Of a DNA stretch of 45,535 nucleotides, positions 20,423 through 33,900 are shown piece by piece. How positions within the stretch are numbered: position 1 is the first letter of the stretch; the number at the start of each line of letters is the position of its first letter. Made by a program: the position numbers and the translations under genes. The stretch comes from Citrobacter amalonaticus (GTDB lineage Bacteria; Pseudomonadota; Gammaproteobacteria; Enterobacterales; Enterobacteriaceae), in assembly GCF_002918555.1 (NCBI RefSeq), contig NZ_PQMB01000002.1:374755-420289 (forward strand). The letters run 5' to 3'. The notes beneath the pieces were generated by a model. That model was not told the origin of the DNA, ran no database searches, and saw nothing but the letters and a program-made list of their open reading frames with translations.

Positions 20423-21469
20423 ATGACAGCACCATCCCAGGTATTAAAGATCCGCCGCCCAGACGACTGGCACCTTCACCTTCGCGATGGCGACATGTTG
20501 AAAACTGTCGTGCCTTATACCAGTGAAATTTACGCTCGCGCGATTGTTATGCCGAATCTGGCGCCGCCGGTCACCACGGTTGACGCGGCCATTGCTTACC
20601 GTCAGCGCATCCTTGATGCCGTTCCTGCCGGGCATGATTTCACCCCATTGATGACCTGCTATTTAACGGACTCCCTGGACCCGGATGAGCTGGAACGCGG
20701 TTTCAGCGAGGGCGTTTTCACTGCCGCTAAGCTGTACCCTGCCAATGCCACGACCAACTCCAGCCATGGCGTGACTTCGGTTGATACCATCATGCCGGTA
20801 CTGGAGCGGATGGAAAAACTGGGCATCCCCTTGCTGGTGCATGGCGAAGTTACCGATGCGGATATCGATATTTTCGATCGCGAAGCACGCTTTATTGAAA
20901 CGGTGATGGAACCGCTTCGTCGACGCCTGACCGCCCTGAAAGTCGTCTTTGAACATATCACCACCAAAGATGCGGCTGAGTACGTTCGCGACGGAAATGA
21001 GCTGTTAGCCGCGACAGTTACGCCGCAACACCTGATGTTTAACCGTAACCACATGCTGGTTGGCGGCGTTCGCCCGCACCTGTACTGCCTGCCAATTCTG
21101 AAACGTAATGTGCACCAGCAGGCATTGCGTGAGCTGGTCGCCAGTGGTTTTAAGCGCGTTTTCCTGGGTACCGACTCCGCTCCCCATGCGCGTCATCGTA
21201 AAGAGTCCAGCTGCGGCTGCGCCGGTTGCTTTAACGCCCCAACGGCGCTGGGCAGCTACGCCACCGTATTTGAAGAGATGAATGCTCTGGCGCATTTTGA
21301 AGCCTTCTGCTCACTGAACGGGCCGACGTTCTACGGCTTGCCGGTCAATGAGAGCGTTATTGAGCTGATACGCGAAGAGCAGCAGGTGCCGGAAAGCATC
21401 GCGCTGACGGATGACACTCTGGTGCCGTTCCTCGGCGGTGAAACGGTGCGCTGGTCGGTCAAAAAATAA
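20423..21469 (+). CDS. pyrC: Dihydroorotase PyrC
   Basis: This 348-residue class II dihydroorotase interconverts N-carbamoyl-L-aspartate and dihydroorotate, the third step of pyrimidine synthesis. Zinc-site residues are visible: HLHLRDGD (two His near residues 17 and 19), the carboxylated Lys in [10 protein letters not shown] (about 103), His in LLVHGEV (about 140), His in FEHITTK (about 178) and Asp in [10 protein letters not shown] (about 251). Start 20423 gives the E. coli length; the open frame reaches back to 20318, but that part is leader and yceB terminator. It is regulated by PurR and by CTP-dependent start-site choice. Confidence 0.97.
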   Translation: MTAPSQVLKIRRPDDWHLHLRDGDMLKTVVPYTSEIYARAIVMPNLAPPVTTVDAAIAYRQRILDAVPAGHDFTPLMTCYLTDSLDPDELERGFSEGVFTAAKLYPANATTNSSHGVTSVDTIMPVLERMEKLGIPLLVHGEVTDADIDIFDREARFIETVMEPLRRRLTALKVVFEHITTKDAAEYVRDGNELLAATVTPQHLMFNRNHMLVGGVRPHLYCLPILKRNVHQQALRELVASGFKRVFLGTDSAPHARHRKESSCGCAGCFNAPTALGSYATVFEEMNALAHFEAFCSLNGPTFYGLPVNESVIELIREEQQVPESIALTDDTLVPFLGGETVRWSVKK

Positions 21470-21507
21470 AAAATGTAAGGCCAGCTGTTGCTACTGGTTT
21501 ATTTTAA

Positions 21508-21523
21508 CTGTATAAATAAACAG
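21508..21523 (+). promoter_or_regulatory. LexA box of dinI
   Basis: CTGTATAAATAAACAG fits the LexA consensus CTGT-N8-ACAG exactly, 22 bases before the dinI start. TATATT at 21524-21529 is a plausible -10, so LexA would block the promoter. Confidence 0.92.
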
Positions 21524-21544
21524 TATATTCAACAGGGGGCCATT

Positions 21545-21790
21545 ATGCGTATTGAAGTCACCATAGCCAAAACTTCACCTTTGCCTGCCGGTGCGATCGA
21601 CGCGCTGGCAGGTGAACTCTCCCGCCGTATTCAGCACCACTTTCCAGAGAATGACGGCAACGTTACCGTTCGCTATGCCGGAGCCAATAATTTGTCCGTG
21701 ATTGGCGCGACAAAAGAAGATAAAGAACGCATCAGCGAAATCCTGCAGGAAACGTGGGAAAGCGCGGATGACTGGTTCATTAAAGAATAA
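21545..21790 (+). CDS. dinI: DNA damage-inducible protein DinI
   Basis: This 81-residue SOS protein binds RecA and steadies the RecA filament, which limits UmuD cleavage. Sequence is close to E. coli DinI: N-terminal MRIEVTIAKTSPLPAGAIDALAGELSRRI, central NLSVIGATKEDKERISEIL and the acidic C-terminal helix (QETWESADDWFIKE) that mimics DNA and contacts RecA. Start 21545 follows CAGGGGGC and gives the usual length; the frame is open 19 codons further up, but that part covers the LexA box. Confidence 0.96.
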   Translation: MRIEVTIAKTSPLPAGAIDALAGELSRRIQHHFPENDGNVTVRYAGANNLSVIGATKEDKERISEILQETWESADDWFIKE

Positions 21791-21818
21791 AAAATCCTGT
21801 GCCTTGATGTTTGTTTTT

Positions 21819-21840
21819 GCCGGGTCGCCCCGGCTTTTTT
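21819..21840 (+). terminator. Terminator of dinI
   Basis: The perfect 6-bp GC stem GCCGGG/CCCGGC with loop TCGC is followed by six T. Confidence 0.88.
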
Positions 21841-22086
21841 CACCGTGATAAGTTGCGCAACGGATTATATTTTCTTATCTTCCGCAAAATAACTGCACAA
21901 TATGCCAAAAAAAATGAACAAGATGCCGTTTTTTTGTTCATGAATTCTTAAAATGCAGAAATTTATGCTCTTACCTCTTTAAATATTCAGTCAATACCTT
22001 TATCTATTGGTATACTGAAGTTGCTTCAGATAACAACGCATTGAACCTCGAAAACCGTTGTCTTGTAACACGAATTAGGGGGCATG
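21841..22086 (+). promoter_or_regulatory. bssS upstream region with extended -10 promoter
   Basis: This AT-rich gap of 246 bases holds TGGTATACT (22008-22016), an extended -10 element that needs little -35. The predicted leader would be about 65 bases. I see no operator that I can name. Confidence 0.5.
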
Positions 22087-22341
22087 ATGGAAAAAAATAA
22101 TGAAGTCATACAGACTCATCCGCTCGTAGGGTGGGACATCAGCACCGTTGATAGCTATGATGCGCTGATGTTGCGTTTGCATTACCAGACTCCGAATCGC
22201 CCTGAACCTGATGGGACTGAAGTGGGGCAAACGCTCTGGTTAACCACCGATGTTGCACGACAATTTATTTCGATATTAGAAGCAGGAATCGCCAAAATCG
22301 AATCTGGCGATTACCAGGAAAATGAGTACCGGCGTCACTGA
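22087..22341 (+). CDS. bssS: Biofilm regulator BssS (YceP)
   Basis: This 84-residue cytoplasmic protein is linked in E. coli to indole and AI-2 signalling in biofilms; its molecular activity is unknown. The sequence (MEKNNEVIQTHPLVGWDISTVDSYDALMLRLHYQTP... TLWLTTDVARQFISILEAGIAKIESGDYQENEYRRH) is close to E. coli over the full length. Two ATG codons are adjacent; 22087 gives the E. coli length and better spacing from AGGGGG. Its own terminator follows. Confidence 0.94.
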   Translation: MEKNNEVIQTHPLVGWDISTVDSYDALMLRLHYQTPNRPEPDGTEVGQTLWLTTDVARQFISILEAGIAKIESGDYQENEYRRH

Positions 22342-22363
22342 TAATGCGTCGGCCATCTACCAG

Positions 22364-22387
22364 GAGGCACCTTTATGGTGCCTCTTT
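22364..22387 (+). terminator. Terminator of bssS
   Basis: The 8-bp stem GAGGCACC/GGTGCCTC with loop TTTAT is followed by a short T run, 22 bases after the bssS stop. Confidence 0.75.
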
Positions 22388-22455
22388 CAATTCCAGGTTG
22401 TATATCTGAGTTCACTTAATTACTCTGCCTGAATCGCGATAGCAGAGAGAAACTA

Positions 22456-23574
22456 ATGAAATACGACTTAATCATTATTGGCAGTGGTTCCGTTGGCGCA
22501 GCCGCTGGCTATTATGCCACTCGCGCCGGGTTAAAGGTTCTGATGACGGACGCCGATATGCCGCCCCACCAGCAGGGTAGCCATCACGGTGACACGCGAT
22601 TAATCCGTCACGCTTATGGCGAAGGTGAGAAATATGTACCGCTGGTTCTTCGCGCCCGGACGTTGTGGGATGAGTTATCCACGCACAATGAAGATCCGAT
22701 TTTTGTTCGCTCCGGTGTGATCAATCTCGGTCCTGCCCATTCAGAATTTCTTGCCAACGTCGCCCGCAGCGCCAGCCAGTGGCAACTAAATGTCGAACAA
22801 CTGGACGCCGCAGCCATTATGGCGCGTTGGCCTGAAATCCGCGTGCCGGACGATTACCTTGGCCTGTTTGAAGCTGATTCCGGTTTCCTGCGCAGTGAAC
22901 TGGCGATCAAAACCTGGATCAGACTGGCGGAAGAAGCGGGATGCGCGCAGCTTTTCAACTGCCCTGTCACCGCCATTCATCATAATGAGGACGGTATTAC
23001 CATTGATACGGCCGATGGTCAGTACAGCGCAAAGAAAGCGTTAGTTAGCGCAGGTACATGGGTGCAGTCATTAATCCCCGGGCTTCCTGTTCAGCCAGTG
23101 CGTAAAGTGTTTGCATGGTATCAGGCCGATGGTCGCTACAGCAGTAAAAACAACTTCCCTGCCTTTACCGGCGAACTGCCAAATGGCGACCAGTACTACG
23201 GTTTCCCGGCAGAAAACGACGCGCTAAAAATCGGCAAACATAACGGCGGGCAACCTATCAGTACTCCGCAAGAACGCAAACCGTTTGCCGCGGTGGCCAC
23301 TGATGGTGCCGAAGCCTTCCCGTTTCTGCGTAATATTCTGCCCGGCATCGGTTGCTGTCTGCACGGTGCAGCCTGTACCTACGATAACTCACCAGATGAG
23401 GACTTTATTATCGATACTTTGCCCGGACACGATAATACTCTGGTGATCACGGGTCTGAGCGGTCACGGATTTAAATTTGCCTCTGTACTGGGAGAAATCG
23501 CTGCAGATTTTGCCCAGGATAAAGCCCCAGCCTTTGACCTGAGTCCCTTCAGTCTTGCCCGTTTTGAACAATAA
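22456..23574 (+). CDS. solA: N-methyl-L-tryptophan oxidase SolA
   Basis: This 372-residue FAD enzyme of the monomeric sarcosine oxidase family oxidises N-methyl-tryptophan and, weakly, sarcosine. The FAD motif is N-terminal ([26 protein letters not shown]). The cysteine that carries covalent FAD in E. coli (Cys308) is seen in [18 protein letters not shown] at about residue 307. The C-terminal [21 protein letters not shown] is the usual FAD-contact segment. Length matches E. coli. It is cytoplasmic, is followed by a hairpin and has yceO downstream on the same strand. Confidence 0.96.
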   Translation: MKYDLIIIGSGSVGAAAGYYATRAGLKVLMTDADMPPHQQGSHHGDTRLIRHAYGEGEKYVPLVLRARTLWDELSTHNEDPIFVRSGVINLGPAHSEFLANVARSASQWQLNVEQLDAAAIMARWPEIRVPDDYLGLFEADSGFLRSELAIKTWIRLAEEAGCAQLFNCPVTAIHHNEDGITIDTADGQYSAKKALVSAGTWVQSLIPGLPVQPVRKVFAWYQADGRYSSKNNFPAFTGELPNGDQYYGFPAENDALKIGKHNGGQPISTPQERKPFAAVATDGAEAFPFLRNILPGIGCCLHGAACTYDNSPDEDFIIDTLPGHDNTLVITGLSGHGFKFASVLGEIAADFAQDKAPAFDLSPFSLARFEQ

Positions 23575-23580
23575 TGAACA

Positions 23581-23609
23581 AACGGCCTCACTACCGGGGT
23601 CGTTTTTTT
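23581..23609 (+). terminator. Terminator of solA
   Basis: The stem AACGGCC/GGTCGTT (one G-T pair) is followed by seven T, immediately after the solA stop. It lies just upstream of yceO. Confidence 0.7.
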
Positions 23610-23623
23610 AGGTGATATAATCC

Positions 23624-23737
23624 ATGCTTCGGTTATTTCATTTCCTGGTTAACAATATCCGCGAGCATTTTATGCTCTATGTTATTTTATGGTCGCTGCT
23701 GGCTATTATGGATCTTATTTATATTTTTTTCTTCTGA
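23624..23737 (+). CDS. yceO: Small membrane protein YceO
   Basis: A 37-codon frame starts at ATG 23624, eight bases after AGGTGA, and ends at TGA 23735. It encodes [20 protein letters not shown] followed by [17 protein letters not shown]. It lines up with E. coli YceO (46 residues), sharing the pattern H-x-L-x-NNIREH-x-MLY and LLAIMDLIY. An in-frame stop three codons upstream (23618) means the extra N-terminal residues of the E. coli protein are absent. The C-terminal half is one hydrophobic segment, so an inner-membrane single-pass protein is likely. Function is unknown; E. coli work links yceO to biofilm and acid phenotypes. Confidence 0.8.
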   Translation: MLRLFHFLVNNIREHFMLYVILWSLLAIMDLIYIFFF

Positions 23738-23995
23738 GCCTTCCTCCTGACGCAAATTGACAAAAAAGAATATTTCTCTAATTTACATTGCGATAATTTG
23801 AACAACATAAATCTTCTTTTTCCTTGAAGAAAAAGCATAAACCGAAGTGCTACCGCTAATATCCTGATGAACAATCCAATTTTAATTCAATTTTATTGAA
23901 TAAAAAATAAACATCATTAATATTGTTATTTTTTAGTTGCAAAAAATGCGTTAACAGGCCATTTTCATTTTTTTAAAATCCTCATTGGTGCATTT
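23738..23995 (+). other. AT-rich region upstream of yceJ
   Basis: This non-coding stretch of 258 bases is strikingly AT rich, with many A and T runs between 23760 and 23950, which would suit H-NS binding and must contain the yceJI promoter. No specific operator was recognised. Confidence 0.4.
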
Positions 23996-24568
23996 ATGCA
24001 ATTTTTAAATACTCCTCAGCGCTATGGCATTATTTCCGCCACGCTGCACTGGCTGATGGCTGTCGTGATCTACGGCATGTTTGCGCTGGGTCTGTGGATG
24101 GTCACGCTCAGCTACTATGACGGCTGGTACCATCAGGCCCCGGAGTTGCATAAAAGTATTGGCATTCTGCTCATGATGGGACTGGTCATTCGGGTTATCT
24201 GGCGGGCGATATCCCCTCCTCCTCCCGCACTTACAAGCTATTCGCGCCTGACCCGAATCGGTGCAGCACTGGGACATATTGCGTTATATCTTCTGCTTTT
24301 CGCTATCGTAATCAGTGGCTATCTCATCTCTACGGCCAATGGTAAACCCATCAGCGTATTCGGCTGGTTTGACGTCCCTGCAACGCTTGCCGATGCTGGC
24401 GCTCAGGCCGATCTTGCAGGAAATCTACACCTCTGGCTTGCCTGGACCGTCGTCATTGTGTCCGTCCTGCACGGCCTTATGGCCGTTAAACATCATTTCA
24501 TCGATAAAGACGACACCCTCAATCGCATGTCAGGAAAGTCGTCATCTGACTCTGGAGCACAAAAATGA
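23996..24568 (+). CDS. yceJ: Cytochrome b561 family protein YceJ
   Basis: This 190-residue inner-membrane protein with four predicted helices belongs to the prokaryotic cytochrome b561 family. Candidate haem-ligand histidines lie in helices 1, 2 and 4: [26 protein letters not shown], and [11 protein letters not shown]. It probably moves electrons from quinol, but partner and substrate are unknown. It overlaps yceI by four bases (ATGA), so the two are translationally coupled and probably work together: a membrane b-type cytochrome and a periplasmic isoprenoid-binding protein. Confidence 0.93.
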   Translation: MQFLNTPQRYGIISATLHWLMAVVIYGMFALGLWMVTLSYYDGWYHQAPELHKSIGILLMMGLVIRVIWRAISPPPPALTSYSRLTRIGAALGHIALYLLLFAIVISGYLISTANGKPISVFGWFDVPATLADAGAQADLAGNLHLWLAWTVVIVSVLHGLMAVKHHFIDKDDTLNRMSGKSSSDSGAQK

Positions 24569-25140
24569 AGAAAAGCCTGCTGGGTTTAACCCTCGCCTCT
24601 CTGCTGTTCACGACCGGATCTGCCCTGGCGGCAGACTACAAAATTGACAAAGAAGGACAACATGCCTTTATTAATTTCCGTATCCAGCATCTCGGCTACA
24701 GCTGGTTATATGGCACTTTCAAAGATTTCGACGGCACCTTCACCTTTGATGAAAAAAATCCTGCGGCGGACAAGGTGAATGTGACAATCAATACAAACAG
24801 CGTTGATACTAACCACGCCGAGCGTGATAAGCATCTGCGCAGCGCAGAATTCCTGAACGTAGCGAAATTTCCACAGTCGACATTTACCTCCACCAGCGTG
24901 AAAAAAGAGGGCGATGAGCTGGATATCACCGGTAATCTGACGCTAAACGGCGTAACAAGGCCGGTCACTCTGGAAGCGAAACTGATCGGTCAGGGCGACG
25001 ATCCGTGGGGAGGTAAACGCGCGGGTTTTGAAGCGGAAGGTAAAATCAAACTGAAGGACTTCAATATCACCACCGATCCTGGTCCGGCTTCGCAGGAAGT
25101 CGACCTGATCATCTCGGTAGAAGGCGTACAGCAGAAATAA
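24565..25140 (+). CDS. yceI: Periplasmic YceI family protein
   Basis: This 191-residue protein has a Sec signal ([22 protein letters not shown], then ADYKID) and the YceI lipocalin-like fold. Conserved pieces include [52 protein letters not shown] and the C-terminal strand [17 protein letters not shown]. Homologues bind polyisoprenoid or quinone-like lipids in the beta barrel. In E. coli it is induced at high pH and osmolarity. It overlaps yceJ. Start ATG 24565 is preceded by CTGGAGCACAAA. Confidence 0.96.
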   Translation: MKKSLLGLTLASLLFTTGSALAADYKIDKEGQHAFINFRIQHLGYSWLYGTFKDFDGTFTFDEKNPAADKVNVTINTNSVDTNHAERDKHLRSAEFLNVAKFPQSTFTSTSVKKEGDELDITGNLTLNGVTRPVTLEAKLIGQGDDPWGGKRAGFEAEGKIKLKDFNITTDPGPASQEVDLIISVEGVQQK

Positions 25141-25143
25141 CGC

Positions 25144-25173
25144 GCAGGAGAGGGGCGACTTCCCCTCTCCTGC
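25144..25173. terminator. Hairpin between convergent yceI and trhO
   Basis: A perfect 12-bp stem GCAGGAGAGGGG/CCCCTCTCCTGC with loop CGACTT lies between the two stops. Neither side has a clean T run, so it may act for both genes weakly or protect 3' ends. Confidence 0.55.
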
Positions 25174-25177
25174 TTAA

Positions 25178-26230
25178 TTACTCAGCCGGATCCGCAATCC
25201 CCAGCCGGAGATTCAGGTGCCCGCGTGATTTATTGAATATCTTATTGCCGTTCTCACGACCAGCACGACGTCGCCGCTGCTCTTCTTCCGGTAACGCGCT
25301 CTCCTCACAGCAGAGTTCGCTGCAACAGCCGTTATATTTTTCCGCACAGGCCGGACACTGAATAAACAGCAGATGGCAGCCATCATTTTTACAGTTGGTG
25401 TGGCTATCACAGGGCACACCGCACTGATGGCAATGGGCAATAACCTCTTCAGAGATCCGCTCACCCATACGCTCATCAAAAACAAAATTTTTCCCGATAA
25501 AACGAACCGGTAAACCCTGCTCGCGGGCTTTGCGCGCATATTCGATAATTCCGCCTTCAATATGCCAGACTTTCGTGAAGCCGTTGTGTTTCATCCACGC
25601 GCTGGCCTTCTCACAGCGAATGCCGCCAGTGCAGTACATCACGATCTTTTTATCTTTATGTCCCTGCATCATTTCGACGGCTTTCGGCAACTGTTCACGG
25701 AACGTATCGGCAGGGATTTCCAGCGCATTCTCGAAGTGGCCCACTTCATATTCATAGTGGTTACGCATATCGATAAAGACAGCGTCAGGATCGTCGAGCA
25801 TGGCATTCACTTCCGCCGCCTTCAGGTAAGCCCCCACATCGCTGGCGTCAAAATTCGGGTCATCAATACCATCAGCCACAATGCGTTCACGCACCTTCAT
25901 GCGCAGCACCCAGAATGACTTTCCATCATCATCCAGCGCGATATTCAGACGCAGCTGGTCCAGCGCCGGGTCAAATGCGTAAAGCTGCTGGCGAAACGCC
26001 TCCACCTTGCTCTGTGGCACGCTGATTTGGGCATTAATCCCTTCATGCGCCAGGTAAACGCGGCCAAAGACGTTCAGTGCAGTAAACATCTGATACAAGG
26101 CATCCCGGGTATGCTGGGGATTCGCAACGGTAAAATATTTATAAAACGAGATCGTGGTACGCGGTTCTGTTTCCGCCAACATCCGCGCTCTGAGCGCGTC
26201 GTTAGCAATGCGGTTGTGTAACACTGGCAT
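25178..26230 (-). CDS. trhO: tRNA uridine(34) hydroxylase TrhO (YceA)
   Basis: This 350-residue rhodanese-domain protein makes 5-hydroxyuridine at position 34 of certain tRNAs in E. coli, using oxygen. The N-terminal half is the UPF0176 domain ([36 protein letters not shown]). The rhodanese domain carries the catalytic loop [12 protein letters not shown] with Cys near residue 200. A Cys-rich C-terminus ([38 protein letters not shown]) probably binds metal. Start 26230 (MPVLHNRI) gives the E. coli length; the frame is open 32 codons upstream without family support. Confidence 0.95.
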   Translation of the reverse strand: MPVLHNRIANDALRARMLAETEPRTTISFYKYFTVANPQHTRDALYQMFTALNVFGRVYLAHEGINAQISVPQSKVEAFRQQLYAFDPALDQLRLNIALDDDGKSFWVLRMKVRERIVADGIDDPNFDASDVGAYLKAAEVNAMLDDPDAVFIDMRNHYEYEVGHFENALEIPADTFREQLPKAVEMMQGHKDKKIVMYCTGGIRCEKASAWMKHNGFTKVWHIEGGIIEYARKAREQGLPVRFIGKNFVFDERMGERISEEVIAHCHQCGVPCDSHTNCKNDGCHLLFIQCPACAEKYNGCCSELCCEESALPEEEQRRRRAGRENGNKIFNKSRGHLNLRLGIADPAE

Positions 26231-26455
26231 GGTGTACGTATCCTGCAAAGGGTAAAAGTTAAATCGGGCGGCATCATATAGCAATCCCCGCCAATTTACA
26301 TCCACACATTTTGCGCTACATTTCATTGTTCAAACTAATAAATTAACAACAATCGCCGTATTAATCGCCACTCTCCCACCGCATGTTTTGGCTGGGCACG
26401 AAAAAATGCGACAATACAGGGAATTGCTCGTTTAAGAATTAAAGACAGGACAGAC

Positions 26456-27376
26456 ATGACGAATTTACCCAAGTTCTCCGCAGCATTACTGCATCCACGT
26501 TATTGGTTAACCTGGCTGGGTATTGGCGCACTTTGGTTGGTCGTGCAGTTACCCTACCCCATGATCTACCGCCTGGGCTGTCTGATGGGGCATCTGGCAT
26601 TACGCCTGATGAAGCGCCGTGCCAAAATTGTCTGGCGCAATCTTGAACTCTGTTTCCCCCAGATGAGCGAGCAGGAACGCCACGAAATGGTGGTCAAAAA
26701 CTTTGAGTCGGTGGGCATGGGCCTGATGGAAACCGGCATGGCGTGGTTCTGGACGGATCGCCGTATCTCCCGCTGGACGGAAGTCATTGGTATGGAGCAT
26801 ATCCGCGACGTTCAGGCACAGCAGCGTGGGATCCTGCTCGTAGGCCTGCACTTTCTGACGCTTGAGCTGGGGGCGCGGCAGTTTGGTTTACAGGAACCGG
26901 GGATTGGCGTCTATCGCCCGAATGACAATCCTTTACTCGACTGGCTACAGACCTGGGGGCGTATGCGTTCCAACAAGTCGATGCTTGACCGCAAGGATCT
27001 GAAAGGAATGATTAAGGCGCTGAAAAAAGGCGAAGTGGTCTGGTATGCCCCAGACCATGACTATGGCCCACGCGCCAGCGTTTTCGTTCCACTCTTCGCC
27101 GTGGAGCAGGCTGCCACCACCTCCGGGACGTGGATGCTTTCGCGCATGTCCAACGCCTGCCTGGTGCCGTTTGTTCCTCGTCGTAAACCTGACGGCAAAG
27201 GATATCAGCTGATTATGCTACCGCCAGAATGTTCCCCGCCGCTGGACGATGCAGAAACGACCGCCGCCTGGATGAACAAAATCATTGAGCAGTGCATTAT
27301 GATGGCGCCAGAGCAGTATATGTGGCTACATCGCCGCTTCAAAACTCGCCCGGAAGGCGTTCCTTCCCGCTATTAG
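26456..27376 (+). CDS. lpxL: Lipid A lauroyl acyltransferase LpxL (HtrB)
   Basis: This 306-residue inner-membrane enzyme adds a laurate from acyl-ACP to Kdo2-lipid IVA, a late step of lipid A synthesis. A single N-terminal membrane anchor ([22 protein letters not shown]) is followed by the acyltransferase domain with the catalytic HxxxxE motif, HFLTLE. The sequence tracks E. coli LpxL rather than its cold-shock paralogue LpxP (ending [12 protein letters not shown]), with the same length. It is divergent from trhO across 225 bases. Confidence 0.95.
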   Translation: MTNLPKFSAALLHPRYWLTWLGIGALWLVVQLPYPMIYRLGCLMGHLALRLMKRRAKIVWRNLELCFPQMSEQERHEMVVKNFESVGMGLMETGMAWFWTDRRISRWTEVIGMEHIRDVQAQQRGILLVGLHFLTLELGARQFGLQEPGIGVYRPNDNPLLDWLQTWGRMRSNKSMLDRKDLKGMIKALKKGEVVWYAPDHDYGPRASVFVPLFAVEQAATTSGTWMLSRMSNACLVPFVPRRKPDGKGYQLIMLPPECSPPLDDAETTAAWMNKIIEQCIMMAPEQYMWLHRRFKTRPEGVPSRY

Positions 27377-27382
27377 TTCTGT

Positions 27383-27416
27383 AGCAGTCCATTCGGGCTG
27401 CTTATCCCCCTTTTTT
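27383..27416 (+). terminator. Possible terminator of lpxL
   Basis: The imperfect stem AGCAGTCC/GGGCTGCT with loop ATTC is followed after eight bases by six T. The gap before the T run makes it weak. Confidence 0.45.
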
Positions 27417-27531
27417 AGCGATAAAAGCTCCCCACATTGCAGCACCAGTAAGGCAGGCGCATAATAAGTGTGCTTGTTTTATATTCTTTTTTTTGATGAT
27501 AGCGCAACGGCGCGTCACACTGCGGAACGCC

Positions 27532-28752
27532 ATGTCACCCTCAGATACCCCCATAAACTGGAAGCGCAATCTTACCGTTGCGTGGCTTGGTTGTTTTTTA
27601 ACCGGCGCAGCATTCAGCCTCGTTATGCCTTTTTTGCCCCTTTACGTTGAGCAGCTCGGGGTAACAGGACACCGTGCGCTGAATATGTGGTCGGGTCTGG
27701 TGTTCAGTATTACCTTCCTGTTCTCTGCCATTGCCTCCCCCTTCTGGGGCGGCCTGGCTGACCGTAAAGGGCGTAAAATTATGCTGCTGCGCTCTGCGCT
27801 CGGCATGGCTGTGGTGATGGTGCTGATGGGGTTTGCGCAGAATATCTGGCAGTTTTTGATTCTTCGCGCCCTGCTGGGCTTGCTGGGTGGATTTATCCCG
27901 AACGCTAACGCGCTCATCGCCACGCAGGTCCCGCGTTCTAAAAGCGGTTGGGCGTTAGGTACTCTCTCTACAGGGGGGGTGAGCGGTGCGCTGCTTGGGC
28001 CGCTGGCCGGCGGTTTGCTCGCCGACCAGTACGGACTGCGTCCGGTATTTTTCATTACCGCCAGCGTGTTGCTGACCTGTTTCTTACTGACGCTGTTCTT
28101 TATTCGTGAACATTTTCAACCTATCAGTAAGAAGGAGATGCTCCACGTCCGGGAAGTCGTCGCTTCCCTCAAAAACCCGAAGCTGGTGCTGAGCCTGTTC
28201 GTTACCACCTTGATCATTCAGGTTGCCACAGGTTCCATTGCCCCGATCCTGACGCTGTATGTTCGCGAACTGGCAGGAAACGTCAGCAATATCGCCTTTA
28301 TCAGCGGGATGATTGCTTCCGTTCCCGGCGTGGCGGCGTTACTCAGTGCGCCGCGACTGGGTAAACTGGGTGACCGTATTGGCCCGGAGAAAATTTTAAT
28401 TGTCGCGCTGATCGTCTCTGTCCTGCTGCTTATTCCTATGTCTTTTGTCCAGACGCCGTGGCAGCTGGCTGTCCTGCGCTTTTTGCTGGGCGCGGCGGAC
28501 GGCGCGCTACTGCCCGCCGTGCAGACGCTACTGGTCTACAACTCAACCAATCAGATTGCCGGTCGTATCTTCAGCTATAACCAGTCGTTTCGTGATATTG
28601 GCAACGTTACCGGCCCGCTGATGGGGGCGGCGATCTCCGCCAGCTACGGTTTCCGCACCGTCTTCTTTGTCACTGCGGGCGTGGTGCTGTTTAACGCGGT
28701 TTACTCCTGGAACACTCTGCGCCGCCGCAGAGTTCCACAGATCACAGGATGA
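27532..28752 (+). CDS. mdtG: MFS multidrug exporter MdtG
   Basis: This 406-residue, 12-helix major facilitator is close to E. coli MdtG (YceE, 408 residues), which raises tolerance to fosfomycin and deoxycholate when overproduced and belongs to the MarA/SoxS/Rob regulon. Motif A is [20 protein letters not shown], and the helix 5 motif C of drug antiporters is [26 protein letters not shown]. Start 27532 ([13 protein letters not shown]) matches the E. coli N-terminus, with a two-residue deletion; the longer frame from 27493 has no support. I did not find a marbox I would defend. Confidence 0.94.
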   Translation: MSPSDTPINWKRNLTVAWLGCFLTGAAFSLVMPFLPLYVEQLGVTGHRALNMWSGLVFSITFLFSAIASPFWGGLADRKGRKIMLLRSALGMAVVMVLMGFAQNIWQFLILRALLGLLGGFIPNANALIATQVPRSKSGWALGTLSTGGVSGALLGPLAGGLLADQYGLRPVFFITASVLLTCFLLTLFFIREHFQPISKKEMLHVREVVASLKNPKLVLSLFVTTLIIQVATGSIAPILTLYVRELAGNVSNIAFISGMIASVPGVAALLSAPRLGKLGDRIGPEKILIVALIVSVLLLIPMSFVQTPWQLAVLRFLLGAADGALLPAVQTLLVYNSTNQIAGRIFSYNQSFRDIGNVTGPLMGAAISASYGFRTVFFVTAGVVLFNAVYSWNTLRRRRVPQITG

Positions 28753-28834
28753 TTTTTACGCATTCATACTTGCAAAGCCGGAGAATCAGCTATTCTTTCC
28801 CTGAATACCTCATCAAATCAAAGGGAGACACGTG

Positions 28835-29209
28835 ATGACCATGTACGCCACGCTGGAAGAAGCCATTGACGCCGCTCGTGAAGAGTTCCTGGCTGATAAC
28901 CCCGGCCTTGAGCAAAACGACGCGGACGTGCGACAGTTCAATGCACAGAAATATGTCCTGCAGGATGGAGACATCATGTGGCAGGTCGAGTTTTTTGCTG
29001 ACGAAGAGGAAGAAGGCGAATGCCTGCCGATGCTGAGCGGAGAAGCTGCACAAAGCGTCTTTGATGGCGATTATGATGAGATAGAGATCCACCAGGAGTG
29101 GCAGGAGGAAAATACCCTTCACGAATGGGATGAAGGCGAATTTCAGCTTGAGCCGCCTCTCGATACAGAAGAGGGTCAGACCGCAGCCGATGAGTGGGAC
29201 GAGCGCTAA
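28835..29209 (+). CDS. msyB: Acidic protein MsyB
   Basis: This 124-residue, very acidic cytoplasmic protein (about a third Asp or Glu) is close to E. coli MsyB, found as a multicopy suppressor of secY and secA mutants; its own role is unclear. The start (MTMYATLEEAIDAAREEFLADNPG) and end (EPPLDTEEGQ...ADEWDER) match. ATG 28835 was chosen over GTG 28832 for spacing from AGGGAG. A possible promoter has -10 TATTCT at 28791; in E. coli the gene is RpoS-dependent. Confidence 0.94.
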   Translation: MTMYATLEEAIDAAREEFLADNPGLEQNDADVRQFNAQKYVLQDGDIMWQVEFFADEEEEGECLPMLSGEAAQSVFDGDYDEIEIHQEWQEENTLHEWDEGEFQLEPPLDTEEGQTAADEWDER

Positions 29210-29437
29210 TTACTCATACGGGCCGTGATGAATGTCCAGCGGCAACAGTAGCGTATCAAAGACCAGTGAGAAAGGCAGATCGAGGATGGTGACATAGCGC
29301 CACGCCGAGTCACGAACGTCCCACTGTACGCCCGGATAGTACTGATTCCCGTGCCCCTGGCCGGGGATCGTCCGGGTGATAATACTGCCGCACCCGCTTA
29401 AAAGCAGAACCATTATGCTGACTGCCAGAATACGCAC
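29210..29437 (-). CDS. yceK: DUF1375 lipoprotein YceK
   Basis: This 75-residue predicted lipoprotein has a short signal (VRILAVSIMVLLLSGC with GTG start, read as Met) and lipobox LSGC. The mature part (GSIITRTIPGQGHGNQYYPGVQWDVRDSAWRYVTILDLPFSLVFDTLLLPLDIHHGPYE) is almost identical to E. coli YceK, which has the same length. Start GTG 29437 follows GAGG with eight-base spacing; the longer frame would begin inside the opgH terminator. Function is unknown. It converges tightly on msyB: the two stop codons abut. Confidence 0.9.
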   Translation of the reverse strand: MRILAVSIMVLLLSGCGSIITRTIPGQGHGNQYYPGVQWDVRDSAWRYVTILDLPFSLVFDTLLLPLDIHHGPYE

Positions 29438-29468
29438 CTGATTACCTCGTTCACTGCCCTCTTCAGTA

Positions 29469-29499
29469 TAAAAAAATACCGGCGCCAGGCCGGTATTTT
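29469..29499 (-). terminator. Terminator of opgGH
   Basis: On the minus strand the 11-bp stem AAAATACCGGC/GCCGGTATTTT with loop CTGGC is followed by a T run, right after the opgH stop and before the yceK start. Confidence 0.88.
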
Positions 29500-29513
29500 C
29501 ACACTCAGGCATA

Positions 29514-33900
<4,387 letters not shown>

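Noticed and set aside
25144-25173. Hairpin between yceI and trhO as a CRISPR or attachment repeat
   Set aside because: Single copy, placed between two stop codons, with terminator-like geometry.
27480-27531. MarA/SoxS/Rob box before mdtG
   Set aside because: Expected from E. coli, but no stretch matched the degenerate consensus well enough to mark.
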